Below are positions 52,778-62,730 of a stretch of DNA of 64,000 nucleotides, one piece after another; the stretch's first letter is position 1, and the number at the start of each line of letters is the position of its first letter. A model generated the notes under the pieces. That model was not told the origin of the DNA. It ran no database searches and was given only the letters and a program-made list of their open reading frames with translations. The stretch is from Nocardia altamirensis NBRC 108246 (lineage in GTDB: Bacteria > Actinomycetota > Actinomycetes > Mycobacteriales > Mycobacteriaceae): the NCBI RefSeq assembly GCF_001612685.1, contig NZ_BDAY01000035.1, positions 1 through 64,000 of the forward strand, written 5' to 3'. The translations under genes were made by a program, and so were the position numbers.

Positions 52778-53869
52778 TCACGATGCCTGCTCATCCTGTG
52801 TTGCTCCGGTGGCCGGGCGGACGCCGACGATCAGCCCGAAAACCCAGATCAGGTAGATCGCCATGGTGATGGCATAGACGGTCAGTCCGTTGTTCCAGGC
52901 TGGTTGGTCCTGGTCGAGCAGTGTATGGATCACCAGTCCGGTCATGGCCGCGCACACCATGCTCGGTAGCTGGATCGAGGCCAGGAAGGTGATTCGGTTT
53001 GCGACGCTTGGCTTTTCCATGCCGCCGGTGAGCAGCTTCCAGCCCACCCACGCCGGTAGTGCCGCGGTGAGGAGCATTGCCACGGTGACCGGTAGGGGGA
53101 GGGCGCCGACGATCCCGAGCACCGCGAGGGCGAGATAACACAGCACTTGTCCGCCCGTATAGAGCCGCACGATCATGTTGGGCCCCAACACAACTGCTGC
53201 CGTCCGCTTGTTGGTCTTCCGGTCGCCTTCGATATCGGACAAGTTCATGATGAACTGGCGCAGCACCTGGACGCACAAAATGGGTATGACGATACTCAGC
53301 AGGAGTCCGGAGACGGATCCCGCGTAGAAGTAGTAGCTGAGTATGGGAACCAGTCCGTAGAGGCAGATTCCGGATGTCAGCTCGCCGAGTCCGTGGTAGT
53401 TGAGCCGGAATGGCGGGGCGGTGTAGAACCAGGCCAGCGCAAGCAGCAGCACAACGAACTCGCGGACAACAACATCGGGAACCGCGGAAATGATGAAGAA
53501 CGCCGCGAATACCAGGACGAAAGCTGAGCTCAGGCTGGTTTCCGGTTTCACGAGACCCTCGACGAGAACACGACTTCCGCCGGTCCACTGGGTATGCGAT
53601 GAATTGGCGCGATCCGCAGGCAGATCGAAGTACTCGTTGCAGTAGTGCACCATGAGATGGCTGGTCCACGCGAGCGCGATACCTACGGCGTACCACCCCA
53701 AACTGAGTGGATGACCGTCGTGGTCGGCCGCGAGCATGCCCAAGCCGAGCGCCGCCGCGCTTTGCAGGAGGAACCTGGGGCGGCCTAGCCGGACGAATGC
53801 CTTCAGCCGTACCGAGCGTGGAGCCTCGGTACTGGTGAGTGTGTCACCACTTTCGATCTCGGCTTCCAT
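52778..53869 (-). CDS. UbiA-family aromatic prenyltransferase
   Basis: A 363-residue integral membrane enzyme with eight to nine helices. The two Asp-rich motifs are NEYFDLPAD (near residue 80) and DIEGDRKTNKRT (near residue 210). It resembles MenA/homogentisate-type prenyltransferases. With hppD 31 bp downstream and a polyprenyl synthase 32 bp upstream, homogentisate is the most likely acceptor and a long isoprenoid the donor (inference). GAGG lies six bases before the ATG. Confidence 0.88.
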   Translation of the reverse strand: MEAEIESGDTLTSTEAPRSVRLKAFVRLGRPRFLLQSAAALGLGMLAADHDGHPLSLGWYAVGIALAWTSHLMVHYCNEYFDLPADRANSSHTQWTGGSRVLVEGLVKPETSLSSAFVLVFAAFFIISAVPDVVVREFVVLLLALAWFYTAPPFRLNYHGLGELTSGICLYGLVPILSYYFYAGSVSGLLLSIVIPILCVQVLRQFIMNLSDIEGDRKTNKRTAAVVLGPNMIVRLYTGGQVLCYLALAVLGIVGALPLPVTVAMLLTAALPAWVGWKLLTGGMEKPSVANRITFLASIQLPSMVCAAMTGLVIHTLLDQDQPAWNNGLTVYAITMAIYLIWVFGLIVGVRPATGATQDEQAS

Positions 53870-53901
53870 CGGTACCTCACTGTTCGGCTGGAACGACAGA
53901 G

Positions 53902-54924
53902 CTACAGCGTTCGCTCCGTGGCGTAGTGCGCGACTTTCATGAGCCGGCCACGACTGGGCGAATCGGGTAACGAGAACAACCGCTGCACCGCAGACGACAC
54001 GTGCTCTCGCGCCATCTCCCACGAACACTCCAGTGCGCCAGCGCTTTCGAGGAGAGTCACCACGGACTCGAACGATTCGTTCCGGTAGCGCTCGACGACA
54101 ACGGAGCGCGGGACATCCAACGCACGGCTCGCCAGGATGATCGGCAAGGTGGGTCGGCTGTTCTCCAGATCGCTGGTGATCGGCTTGCCCACATCGTGTT
54201 CGGTTTCCGTGAAAGGCAGGAGATCGTCCCTGATTTGGAACGCTATCCCGAGTTGCTCACCGTAATCTCCGAGCACGGCCACCTCGTCCGCGGTTCCCCC
54301 GGCCAGAATCGCGCCGATCTCACAGGATCCCCGAAACGCCGCGGCGGTCTTGTTGCGGACCATCTCCAGGTAGCTGTCGAGATCACACTCGCTACGTCCA
54401 CTCAGTCGGTCTTCCAGGAGCTGTCCGAGGCACATGGCGCAGATCGCTTGGGAGGCATGCTGAATCGCGCGGATCACGTTCGTCTCGGGAACACCGAGCT
54501 GGCTGCTGTAGGTCAACGCGTCGAACAGCGAGCTGATCATGGCGTCGCCGGAAACGATGGCCGCGTTGACTCCGTACTTGTCGAACACCGAAGCGCGCCC
54601 GCGGCGCATCAAGTCGCCGTCGATCACGTCGTCCTGGACGAGACTGCCCACGTGCGCCAGCTCGAGGCCTGCTGCGGCGCGAACCACGATTCTGGGGTGG
54701 CCGCCCAGGGCCGTTGCGGACTCCATGCAGAGCAGCGGTCGAAGGAGTTTCCCGGCAGGGAGCAGCGCATAGCTGCACACCTCGCTCAGCCGGTCATCCA
54801 AACCCGCTGAGCACAGCCGCAATTCGATGATCAGCTGATCGGTGTACTCCTGCCATAGCTCGTCGATCATCGGTACCCAGGGCGGCGGACCGACCGCATC
54901 GGTGCCGTCCTGTTGTGAGACCAC
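53902..54924 (-). CDS. polyprenyl (isoprenoid) diphosphate synthase
   Basis: A 340-residue trans-prenyltransferase. The first Asp-rich motif is LVQDDVIDGDLMRRG (near residue 96); the second reads FQIRDDLLPF (near 233) and lacks the last Asp of the usual DDxxD. The residues before the first motif (LELAHVGSL) lack bulky aromatics, which is compatible with a product longer than C15, but length cannot be fixed. The GTG start lies 6 bp after the cyclase stop. Confidence 0.88.
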   Translation of the reverse strand: MVSQQDGTDAVGPPPWVPMIDELWQEYTDQLIIELRLCSAGLDDRLSEVCSYALLPAGKLLRPLLCMESATALGGHPRIVVRAAAGLELAHVGSLVQDDVIDGDLMRRGRASVFDKYGVNAAIVSGDAMISSLFDALTYSSQLGVPETNVIRAIQHASQAICAMCLGQLLEDRLSGRSECDLDSYLEMVRNKTAAAFRGSCEIGAILAGGTADEVAVLGDYGEQLGIAFQIRDDLLPFTETEHDVGKPITSDLENSRPTLPIILASRALDVPRSVVVERYRNESFESVVTLLESAGALECSWEMAREHVSSAVQRLFSLPDSPSRGRLMKVAHYATERTL

Positions 54925-54930
54925 GGCTCA

Positions 54931-56838
54931 CTACCTCTCTCGTTCTGCGGAGTCGCCAGATTCGGTTGCGGCGCCCAGTGCCTGATACCGGCCGAGTGCG
55001 CTCAGCGGGAAGACGATGCTGTAGGAGCTGTAGTGGATGTAGACGCCATCGGGGAGTCCGGTTCCGGTGAACTGAGGTTCGTCCCACCCTCCGTCGGCGC
55101 GTTGCGTCTGGATCAGCCAGTCGATGCCACGGTCCACAGCCGGGGATCGGCCTGATGCGGCGATCAGGGCGAGCAGCGCCCACGCGGTCTGCGATGCGGT
55201 GGAGGTCCCGGAACCGATCCACTTCGGGTCGACATAGGACAGCGGATCCTCGCCCCAGCCTCCGTCGGAGTTCTGGTGCTCCTCCAGCCAGTGCACGGCT
55301 CGCTGGATGGCGTTGTGCTTCGCGGGCAGGCCCGCGGCGACCAACGCGGGCACCACGGCGCCCGTGCCGTACACATAATTGACACCCCACCGGCCGAACC
55401 ACGATCCGTCGGCCTCCTGATGATCCAGCAGCCAGCGCACCCCGTGGTCGACCCGATCGGCGTGCCGTTCGCCGTGCTCGGCCAGCATCTCGACCATGTG
55501 CGCGGTCACATCGGCCGAGGGAGGATCGGTCACGTCGGCGAATTCGTTGAACGGCAGCCGCTTGACCAGCGTCTCGGTGTTGTCGGCGTCGAAAGCGGCC
55601 CAGCCGCCGTCGCGCGACTGCATGCCCGCGCCCCACGCCACACCGCGCTGCACCGCCGAATCGGAACCGTGGAGCCGGGTCAGTGCCCGGACTACCACGG
55701 ACGTGTCATCGAGGTCGGGATAGTAGCTATTGACGAACTCGAAAGACCAGCCACCGGGAGTCAGCCCGGGACGGCGCTTGGCCCAATCACCTACAGTTCT
55801 GACCTCCTGGGTCAACAACCACTCACCGGCCCGTTTGAGGGCGGGGTGATCAGTGTCCATGCCCGCATCGGTGAGCGCGAGCACAGACAGTCCCGTGTCC
55901 CACACCGGCCCCTGCATCATCTGGATCCACTGCGCAGGGCCATGCGGGGTTTCTTCGTGAACCACGTAAGTGTCGAGGTTGCGCAGCCCGGCGGCCATCA
56001 CCGGATGATCCACGGGCAGGCCGAGCACCGACAGCGCGGCAATCGAGTACAGGTTCAGTTGCTGTACGCCTGCCCAGCTTCCATCGGAGTCCTGCCGCTC
56101 GATGATCCACTGTTCCGCACGTCGTAATGCCGTCTGCCGCAAGGGTTTCAGCGGCAGTCGCTGATAGGCCTGCAACAGGTAGTCCGCGCCGTAGAACGCG
56201 CGGCTCACCAAGTCGGTGGGGCGTTGCCGCGTCGAGACGTCGCCTGCCAGGTCGGTGAGGGTGAATCCCACCGAATGCACCGGCCGGAAATGGCCGATCA
56301 CGGCGAGCGGTACGACGATGTGTCGCGTCCAATTGGCCCAGGAATAGATGTTCAGCGGTGCCCACGTCGGCAACAAGGTCAGTTCGGGCGGCAGGACCGG
56401 AATGTCATCCCAGGACCACAGGCCCAACATGGCCAGCCAGAATCGGGTGATAACACTGGCCTGCGCCACGCCGCCGTTGTCCCGAATCCAACTGGCCGTC
56501 CGAAGGAGATGGGGTTCGTCCGCGCTGTCACCGCAGATTCGCAGCGCGACATAAACTGTCACGGTCGTGGACAGGTCGCCGGGCCCGGCGTGGTATTTCG
56601 CCCAGGTGCCGTCGGATCGCTGCTGCGAGCGCAGCCACCGTGCCAATTCGGCGGCCTTGGTCTCGTCCCGGATTCCCAGAAATTCTCGTAAGAACAGGTC
56701 CCCGGATTCGTTGATGGCGCAGGTCGCGAGCGGCTGGCACCACCATCCTTCTGGCGACTGCAACCCAAGTAGGTGATCGAGGCTCCGGCGAAGAGCATCG
56801 GCGACTGCCGATTCCCACTCGATCTTGTCGGGGCTCAT
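54931..56838 (-). CDS. squalene-hopene cyclase-like type II terpene cyclase
   Basis: A 635-residue alpha/alpha-barrel cyclase. The protonating acid motif DLDD is at residues 375-378, the position known for squalene-hopene cyclases. Several QW repeats are visible: QQRSDGTW, QDSDGSW, QSRDGGWAAFD, QEADGSWFGRW and QNSDGGWGED. No squalene synthase (hpnCDE) gene is near, and the operon instead carries a UbiA enzyme and HPPD, so the substrate may be a prenylated aromatic or a linear polyprenoid rather than squalene. ATG 56838 fits family length; the frame opens at 56874. Confidence 0.9.
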   Translation of the reverse strand: MSPDKIEWESAVADALRRSLDHLLGLQSPEGWWCQPLATCAINESGDLFLREFLGIRDETKAAELARWLRSQQRSDGTWAKYHAGPGDLSTTVTVYVALRICGDSADEPHLLRTASWIRDNGGVAQASVITRFWLAMLGLWSWDDIPVLPPELTLLPTWAPLNIYSWANWTRHIVVPLAVIGHFRPVHSVGFTLTDLAGDVSTRQRPTDLVSRAFYGADYLLQAYQRLPLKPLRQTALRRAEQWIIERQDSDGSWAGVQQLNLYSIAALSVLGLPVDHPVMAAGLRNLDTYVVHEETPHGPAQWIQMMQGPVWDTGLSVLALTDAGMDTDHPALKRAGEWLLTQEVRTVGDWAKRRPGLTPGGWSFEFVNSYYPDLDDTSVVVRALTRLHGSDSAVQRGVAWGAGMQSRDGGWAAFDADNTETLVKRLPFNEFADVTDPPSADVTAHMVEMLAEHGERHADRVDHGVRWLLDHQEADGSWFGRWGVNYVYGTGAVVPALVAAGLPAKHNAIQRAVHWLEEHQNSDGGWGEDPLSYVDPKWIGSGTSTASQTAWALLALIAASGRSPAVDRGIDWLIQTQRADGGWDEPQFTGTGLPDGVYIHYSSYSIVFPLSALGRYQALGAATESGDSAERER

Positions 56839-57075
56839 AGCTCTAAGACGATACCGGACCGCGGTGTAGGGCACCCGGTATTGCCTCGTACCCGATGTAT
56901 TTTTGAGATGAATGGTGATAGGCCATGCGGGTCAACGAGATTCGGGATGCTACAGCGATTGATACAGTTGTCGAAGTGCTTAAATTGTTGGGTCCCAATA
57001 TGTTACGGCGCACAGATGAGTCGGTGATGCGGAAACGTCGGTGCGTTCGGCGGAGGCCAGGGTACGGCAATTGTG

Positions 57076-58203
57076 TTAGAGGAGATGGTGGTTGGGGTTC
57101 GGTGGGGCGATCTCGGCTGCGGGCGTCGCGGTGCGATCATCCAGCACGACAGCATTGCCGCCCTGTTGTTTAGCCCGGTACATCGCGGTGTCGGCGCGGT
57201 GGAGAAGGTCGGTGACCGACTCGTCGGCCGGATCGTGGCCAGCGTTGTCGGTGTCGAGGACGGCGACGCCGATGCTGGCGGTGACGGGGGCGGGGCCGGT
57301 TGGTTGGGCGATGGCGTCGCGCAGTCTGGCGGCGGTGGCGCACGCGGCCGTCATGGGCACTCGGGTGAGGATGGCGAACTCTTCACCACCGGTGCGGGCC
57401 ACAAGTGCGCTCGGCGGGGCGATGGTGCGGAGCAGCCCAGCCGTATGCGCCAGCACAGTGTCGCCGACGTGGTGGCCGAATTTGTCGTTGATGCTCTTGA
57501 AGCGATCGAGGTCGATCACGATCGCGCAGAGCGTTGACGGACTGTCCTGTTCGATCACGTGTGGTGCGCGGAATTCCAGTCCTCGCCTGCTCAACAGGCC
57601 GGTGAGGGCATCCGACAGTTTGTCCTCCCACACCAGCCATAGACCGAAGTGGAGCGCAGGCAATGCGCCGATATTGATCGACACCGCTGCCGCGATGGTC
57701 GCGAAGGCAGCGACGGCGGTATCTCCTTTCAGTAAGGGAAGCCACAGCATCAGAACGGTCGCCACGGTCCAGAATGCGTGTGCGACAAGAGCTCTGGCGG
57801 TATGGAAGATCATGAAGTAGAGGCCGATGGCGAGCAGGAGGATGATCCCTGCCGACCTTCCGAGGAAATAGTCGCCCTGCACGCACACTGCGGTAATGGC
57901 TACGTCCGCGACGGCGAACAGTGCCAACGACTGCGTGGCCGTTGGTAGCGGCAGTGCCCACCAGCGCAGTGCCCACAGCGCCGCCGCGGCAGCGCCGACG
58001 ATCACCAGGGTGCGGTCCACCGTATTGGTCGGACCGGCCGATGACAGTGCGGCGAAGACCAGGACAACGCTCAGGACTGCCCCCGCTGCCCCGGCGACAG
58101 CTTTCATCCAGCCGACCGCGGAATGGTCGACCAGGGCTTTCATCAGCATCGGGTAGTGGTCACGATCGTGCCACCAAGAGTCAGCCATCTCTCGGTTGTC
58201 CAT
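57076..58203 (-). CDS. membrane-bound GGDEF protein (diguanylate cyclase), second copy
   Basis: A 375-residue protein with about six N-terminal helices and a GGDEF domain: LTGLLSRRGLEF, DLDRFKSINDKFGHHVGD and active-site TGGEEF. It closely follows the architecture of the protein at 44402. AGGAGG sits six bases before the ATG at 58203, a very good start. It is on the same strand as and upstream of the terpenoid operon, but 237 bp separate them, so cotranscription is doubtful. Confidence 0.88.
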   Translation of the reverse strand: MDNREMADSWWHDRDHYPMLMKALVDHSAVGWMKAVAGAAGAVLSVVLVFAALSSAGPTNTVDRTLVIVGAAAAALWALRWWALPLPTATQSLALFAVADVAITAVCVQGDYFLGRSAGIILLLAIGLYFMIFHTARALVAHAFWTVATVLMLWLPLLKGDTAVAAFATIAAAVSINIGALPALHFGLWLVWEDKLSDALTGLLSRRGLEFRAPHVIEQDSPSTLCAIVIDLDRFKSINDKFGHHVGDTVLAHTAGLLRTIAPPSALVARTGGEEFAILTRVPMTAACATAARLRDAIAQPTGPAPVTASIGVAVLDTDNAGHDPADESVTDLLHRADTAMYRAKQQGGNAVVLDDRTATPAAEIAPPNPNHHLL

Positions 58204-58468
58204 GAACGGCCTCCTGGTATCACCCGACGAGTGCCAAATCCGTACTGAGCCGATCGATGATGCGAGCAACCAATGATAACGGTCTATTAGCTGTGCGTCG
58301 CGCGATGTGGTGCTGCATCGTCGATGCGTTGCCGCCCCGGGCGGCGTCCTCGACGCTGGCAACTGATCTGCGGGCGTCGCGTGTGCTGGCACCGCGATTT
58401 GTCCAAAAACGCAGCAGCGCAGTCGAATCGGTCGAGCTCGACGGTGAATGCGCCGAGTGGAGGCGCGT

Positions 58469-59071
58469 TCAGTCGTCAGTGTCGGCGGACAACATCGTTC
58501 GGATGGCGTCGGCCAAATACTCGAGAGTCGCTCGATCGGCGCGTTCGGAGGAACGCAGCGGTCGAGACATCGCTATGCCGCGGAGCGCGACGACGACGAG
58601 TTCCCTGGCTGCTGGATATCGCGAGTGCTCGACCAAGGTCGGACCGAAGAGGGTGTCGATGACGCGGTGCAGGTCGCGGCCTGCTCGACGTTCGGCGACC
58701 CGGAGTACGGCTGCGAGCTCGGGATCGGTGCGCGCGGCGGCCCATAGTTCGAACTCGGCCTGAGCAGGCGGGCGGGTCATGCTCTCGTACAGCGCGGTCA
58801 GGGCGCGGTGGATCGGGTCGGCGGTGTCGCCGATCCGCTCGGCGGTCGCTTGTGTCGTGGCCTCGTTCAGCTCGACGAGGTTGGCGACGAGTGCCTCGGT
58901 GAGCTCACGCATCGTCGGGAAGTGATGGAGCAGGGCGCCCCGGCTCAGGTCGGCCGCGCGCTGGACGGCCACCGTCGTCAGGGCCGAGTATCCACGCTCT
59001 ACCAGCAGGTTCGTTGCCACGTCCAAGATGCGTGCGCGGGTCGCCTGTTTCTGTTCGGCGCGTGTGGTCAC
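58469..59071 (-). CDS. TetR-family transcriptional regulator
   Basis: A 200-residue TetR protein. The HTH lies in TRARILDVATNLLVERGYSALTT to RAADLSRGALLHHF (residues 10-52); the ligand domain is not specific. It is divergent from the crotonase gene at 59231, across a 160-bp region, and probably represses it. Confidence 0.9.
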   Translation of the reverse strand: MTTRAEQKQATRARILDVATNLLVERGYSALTTVAVQRAADLSRGALLHHFPTMRELTEALVANLVELNEATTQATAERIGDTADPIHRALTALYESMTRPPAQAEFELWAAARTDPELAAVLRVAERRAGRDLHRVIDTLFGPTLVEHSRYPAARELVVVALRGIAMSRPLRSSERADRATLEYLADAIRTMLSADTDD

Positions 59072-59230
59072 CGCGGGGGCTCTCCGTTTCGTCGGCTCGG
59101 CGTCGGATCGAGAATTTCACAGTCACTCTTGACTGTCAACGGGTGCTCGAGTCAAGCTCCATTCGATGCCTCGAGCGGCGAAGGACCTCGACGACCGGCC
59201 ATGCTGCTCACTTGTTCGAAGGGAAAGCCA

Positions 59231-60250
59231 TTGTCTGACAATCAATCTCATTCCGGCACTCGCCCGGCAGCCTGGTATGAGAACTGGACTGAGGCGCCCG
59301 ATTCGCCGTGGCAGGACCGCCCTGAGCCCAACGGGGAGCGTCAATACTCGACACTGACCTACGAACGAGACGGCCGGATCGCCCGGATCACATTCAACAG
59401 GCCGGAGAAGGGCAACTCGATCACCCCGGCGACCCCGCTGGATCTCGCCCATGCCGTCGAGCGCGCAGATCTGGACCCGCGGGTGCATGTGATCCTGGTC
59501 AGCGGGCGAGGCAAAGGGTTCTGTGGCGGCTACGATCTGGACATGTTCGCCGAGCGCGCCTTCGCTACCGAGGGCAACCCCGACGAAGTCACCGGCACCG
59601 TGCTCGATCCGGTGGTCAACGCCGTGAACCACAATCCTTGGGGCACATGGGATCCGATGATCGACTACGCGATGATGAGCCGCTGCAACCGCGGGTTCGC
59701 CAGCTTGCTGCACGCCAACAAGCCCACCGTCGCGAAACTGCACGGGTTCGCGATCGCCGGCGGCACCGACATCGCGTTGTACGCCGACCAGATCATCTGC
59801 GCCGACGACACCAAGATCGGCTATCCACCCACCCGGACCTGGGGCATCCCCGCGGCCGGAATGTGGGCCCACCGCCTCGGTGATGCCCGCGCCAAACGAC
59901 TGCTGTTCACCGGTGACAGCCTCAGCGGCAAACAAGCCGAGGAATGGGGTCTGGCGGTGGAGTCCTGCCCCGCCGAGGAACTCGACGCACGCACCGAAGA
60001 CCTGGTGCACCGGATAGCCAGAATGCCGGTCAACCAGCTGATGATGGCCAAGCTGGCGCTCAACTCGGCACTGCTGGCGCAAGGAGTGGCCAACTCGGGC
60101 ATGATCAGCACCGTCTTCGACGGCATCTCCCGCCACACCCGCGAGGGGTATGCCTTCCAATTACGTTCCGCCACTGTCGGTTTCCGTGAAGCCGTGCGCG
60201 AACGCGACGAACCCTACGGCGATTACAAGCGCGCGCAGTTCGAACGCTGA
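59231..60250 (+). CDS. enoyl-CoA hydratase/isomerase family protein (crotonase)
   Basis: A 339-residue crotonase. YERDGRIARITFNRPEKGNS and SGRGKGFCGGYDLDMF (first oxyanion loop) and HGFAIAGGTDIALYAD (second) are conserved; no Glu pair can be assigned safely, so hydratase, isomerase or hydrolase roles remain open. The TTG start is chosen because GAAGGGAAA stands just before it; ATG 59201 in the same frame is the alternative. The TetR gene upstream is the likely regulator. Confidence 0.82.
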   Translation: MSDNQSHSGTRPAAWYENWTEAPDSPWQDRPEPNGERQYSTLTYERDGRIARITFNRPEKGNSITPATPLDLAHAVERADLDPRVHVILVSGRGKGFCGGYDLDMFAERAFATEGNPDEVTGTVLDPVVNAVNHNPWGTWDPMIDYAMMSRCNRGFASLLHANKPTVAKLHGFAIAGGTDIALYADQIICADDTKIGYPPTRTWGIPAAGMWAHRLGDARAKRLLFTGDSLSGKQAEEWGLAVESCPAEELDARTEDLVHRIARMPVNQLMMAKLALNSALLAQGVANSGMISTVFDGISRHTREGYAFQLRSATVGFREAVRERDEPYGDYKRAQFER

Positions 60251-60354
60251 GCTCGGCCCTCCTTGGTGGAAGACCGCCCGACCTCCTGCAGGGGGTGTGC
60301 GAAGGACTTGCAGAACTCCAACTCTGCGTCGGCCGAACGCTTCTCGTGTCGCCA

Positions 60355-60823
60355 TCAGTGCTGGATCAGCCCGCCGACCGGAGTCGAGTCGACGTGGCCG
60401 GTTGCCGGGAGGGTCTGTGCCAGAGCCAGGCCGGTATCGACGAGCGATGATCGGCGCAAAGAGGGCACCTCGGCGAGCGGAGTCCAGGTCGGTTCGACAG
60501 TGGCGCCGTTCATTTCGCCTCTGAGCCGACCACCGACGACGCGGACACGGTAGAAGGCTCCAACGTTCTGATGCTCGACGCCTGCCAAGGCAACAGCCGC
60601 GGGAATCACCCTCGAATCCACGCCGAGAAGCCGTTCGACGACCCCTTCGTAGCCGGTTTCCCTCGCGCAGCTCACGAGTCACCGCGTCGAAGGGATCTTC
60701 GGTGTGCTCGACCCCGCCACCCGGCAACGTCCAAGTCGTTTCGCCGGTTTCGGCCACATGCCGAGCAAGCAACACCCGGCCCAGTTCCAAGCAAACGCCG
60801 TACGCCGCGATCCTGAAACTCAC
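60355..60823 (-). pseudogene. Nudix hydrolase, frameshifted in the Nudix box
   Basis: From ATG 60823 the frame encodes the Nudix N-terminus (RIAAYGVCLELGRVLLARH, WTLPGGGVEHTEDP, AVTRELRE). At CGCGAGGGAAACC (near 60656-60664) an extra G breaks the frame; in the neighbouring frame the box resumes as ETGYEGVVERLLGVDSRV and the protein runs to a natural stop at 60355. The break falls inside the catalytic REUxEExGU box. It is either a recent loss of function or a base-call error. Confidence 0.8.
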
Positions 60824-60909
60824 CCACCGGACCCTATCTCTACGCGTGAATCACCAGGAGTCTGCCGGGCGTACGAGTTTTACGCCCGGCAGGAATCCCG
60901 ATCATCGTT

Positions 60910-62697
60910 TCAGAGGCGCCGTCCCGCCCGCGCGAGGATGTCGGCCGCTGCCGGGTCGGCCTTGATCGCTTCGTCGAAGGTTTCCTTGGGCAGCACGGTG
61001 TTCCCGGCCACGGTCACTGTCTTGGGCGGGTCGTCGTAACCGGCGGGCAGGACGTCCCAGAAGTTGCCGATGAAGGCGACGTTCTCCAGCGGCGGACCGA
61101 CCTGCAGCACGATCGGCGTGTCGGCCCGGCACACGATATTCCCGATGGCGGTGATCCACGCGGCGCCATAGTCGGCATAGAGCCCGAAGTTGTACGACGT
61201 CAGGACATCTCGGATCACGTTGCCCCTGACCACCGCCCCGCCGGCGAACGACGAGCCCTGCGGTGCGGACAGGTAGATCCCGCCGCCGTCCATCAACGCG
61301 CTCATGCTCCGTTCGACGAGGTTCCCGATCACCTGGGTGCCCTTGGCTCGCTCGCCGCCGGTGATCACGATGCCGTTGTGCGGCACATCGTGGATCTCGT
61401 TGTGCGCCACGGTGGTTTCTTCGGAGATGAAGACGAGGATGGCGGGCGAACCGCGGTACTCGGTGCCGATGTGGTGGACGAGGTTGTCCTCGACAGTGAC
61501 GCGAGTGGAGCCATGGACGGCGATCCCGCTGCCCGAGATCTCATCGAAAACGTTCCCCCTGACCTCGACGGCGGTACTGCCGTCGATCGCCAGCCCGCCG
61601 GCGCCGAGGCGGGTGAAGTGGTTGCCCTCCAGCACTATCCGGCTGACCGAGTCGAGGAGGACGTTGGCGGGTAGCTGGGTCGGTGTCGCCGGAACGTGGG
61701 CATAGCCCATATCGGCACCCAGGTCGATCTTCTGGAATTCGCCGTGCTCGTGGCGGCTGTTGCCGTGGTAGTGCAGGTAACCACCGGTGCGGTTGGGGCT
61801 CGACCAGTTCGTCTCGGCGAAGGTGAGACCGCGCAGCACGATGTCGTGCACGTTCTTCGCGCTGACGAGCGTCTCGAGAACGGGCACGATCGCGGTGGTC
61901 TTGCCGATCTCCTCGCCGGGGCGCGGGCGGTAGTGCAGGACGTGTCCGCCCGGTTCGGAGCGGTCGACGGCGAAGGTGCCCGGCTCGCCGAGGAAGGCCA
62001 CGTTGTTTTCGAGCACAGACGGTGCGGCGAGGCCGTCCCAGGTCCCGTCGGCATCCCCTGCGCCGTACCACTTCGAGTCGTAGAGGGACTTAGCGTTGTC
62101 GAAGGTGGGCTGGGCCATGGTGATGGTGGTCGAGGAGCTGTCTCCGGAGATCGCGGCGACCGCCAGGCGAGCTTCGGACCACGGATAGACGCCTGGGTAG
62201 ACGAACTCCAGTCCTGGGGGATCCGGCCACGACTGCGGCTCCACGCTGTCCGTGACGTAACCAGTCGCCGTTTTCGTCACGGTTCCCGGAAGTCCGGTGG
62301 TGCGGGCCGCCCGGGCTGCGGGGCGGCCGTCGACGGCGAGCCGTCGTGGTTCCAGTTCGCCGATCGGGGCGGTCCACACGCCGCCCGCGGACCAGCCGGT
62401 GACCTCGCGGCCGCCGCTGAGCACGACCTTCTCCTGATCGGCCGTTCCGTAGCCGTTGGCCTGGTAGACCACCCGGAACCCGTTCGTTCCGGAGTCGGCA
62501 TGCGTGTTGTCGAAAGTGAGCGGTTCTTCGAGGTGGTAGACACCGGCTCGGAAGGCGACGACGATATCGCCGGTCATCTCGGCGGTGCGCGCGCGGACGG
62601 CTTGCTGAGCCGCGTGCGGGGTGGCGAACGGCTGGTCGAGGGTGCCCGGCCAGTCGTCCTGGCCGTCGGGGGACACGTACAACCTGTTTTCGGGCAT
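60910..62697 (-). CDS. right-handed parallel beta-helix (pectate lyase-like) protein
   Basis: A 595-residue protein with no signal peptide. RLYVSPDGQDDWPGTLDQPF opens the fold, and the C-terminal half shows repeated beta-helix coils such as GNHFTRLGAGGLAI, GNVFDEISGSGIAV, DNLVHHIGTEY and GNIVCRADTPIV. Such proteins are polysaccharide lyases or glycosidases. AGGAG precedes the ATG. The adjacent divergent TetR gene and operator suggest substrate-induced expression. Lack of an export signal is odd for a polysaccharide enzyme and may mean intracellular oligosaccharide processing. Confidence 0.8.
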   Translation of the reverse strand: MPENRLYVSPDGQDDWPGTLDQPFATPHAAQQAVRARTAEMTGDIVVAFRAGVYHLEEPLTFDNTHADSGTNGFRVVYQANGYGTADQEKVVLSGGREVTGWSAGGVWTAPIGELEPRRLAVDGRPAARAARTTGLPGTVTKTATGYVTDSVEPQSWPDPPGLEFVYPGVYPWSEARLAVAAISGDSSSTTITMAQPTFDNAKSLYDSKWYGAGDADGTWDGLAAPSVLENNVAFLGEPGTFAVDRSEPGGHVLHYRPRPGEEIGKTTAIVPVLETLVSAKNVHDIVLRGLTFAETNWSSPNRTGGYLHYHGNSRHEHGEFQKIDLGADMGYAHVPATPTQLPANVLLDSVSRIVLEGNHFTRLGAGGLAIDGSTAVEVRGNVFDEISGSGIAVHGSTRVTVEDNLVHHIGTEYRGSPAILVFISEETTVAHNEIHDVPHNGIVITGGERAKGTQVIGNLVERSMSALMDGGGIYLSAPQGSSFAGGAVVRGNVIRDVLTSYNFGLYADYGAAWITAIGNIVCRADTPIVLQVGPPLENVAFIGNFWDVLPAGYDDPPKTVTVAGNTVLPKETFDEAIKADPAAADILARAGRRL

Positions 62698-62730
62698 GGC
62701 GATGCTCCTACGAGGTGGTGTATGGGATAT

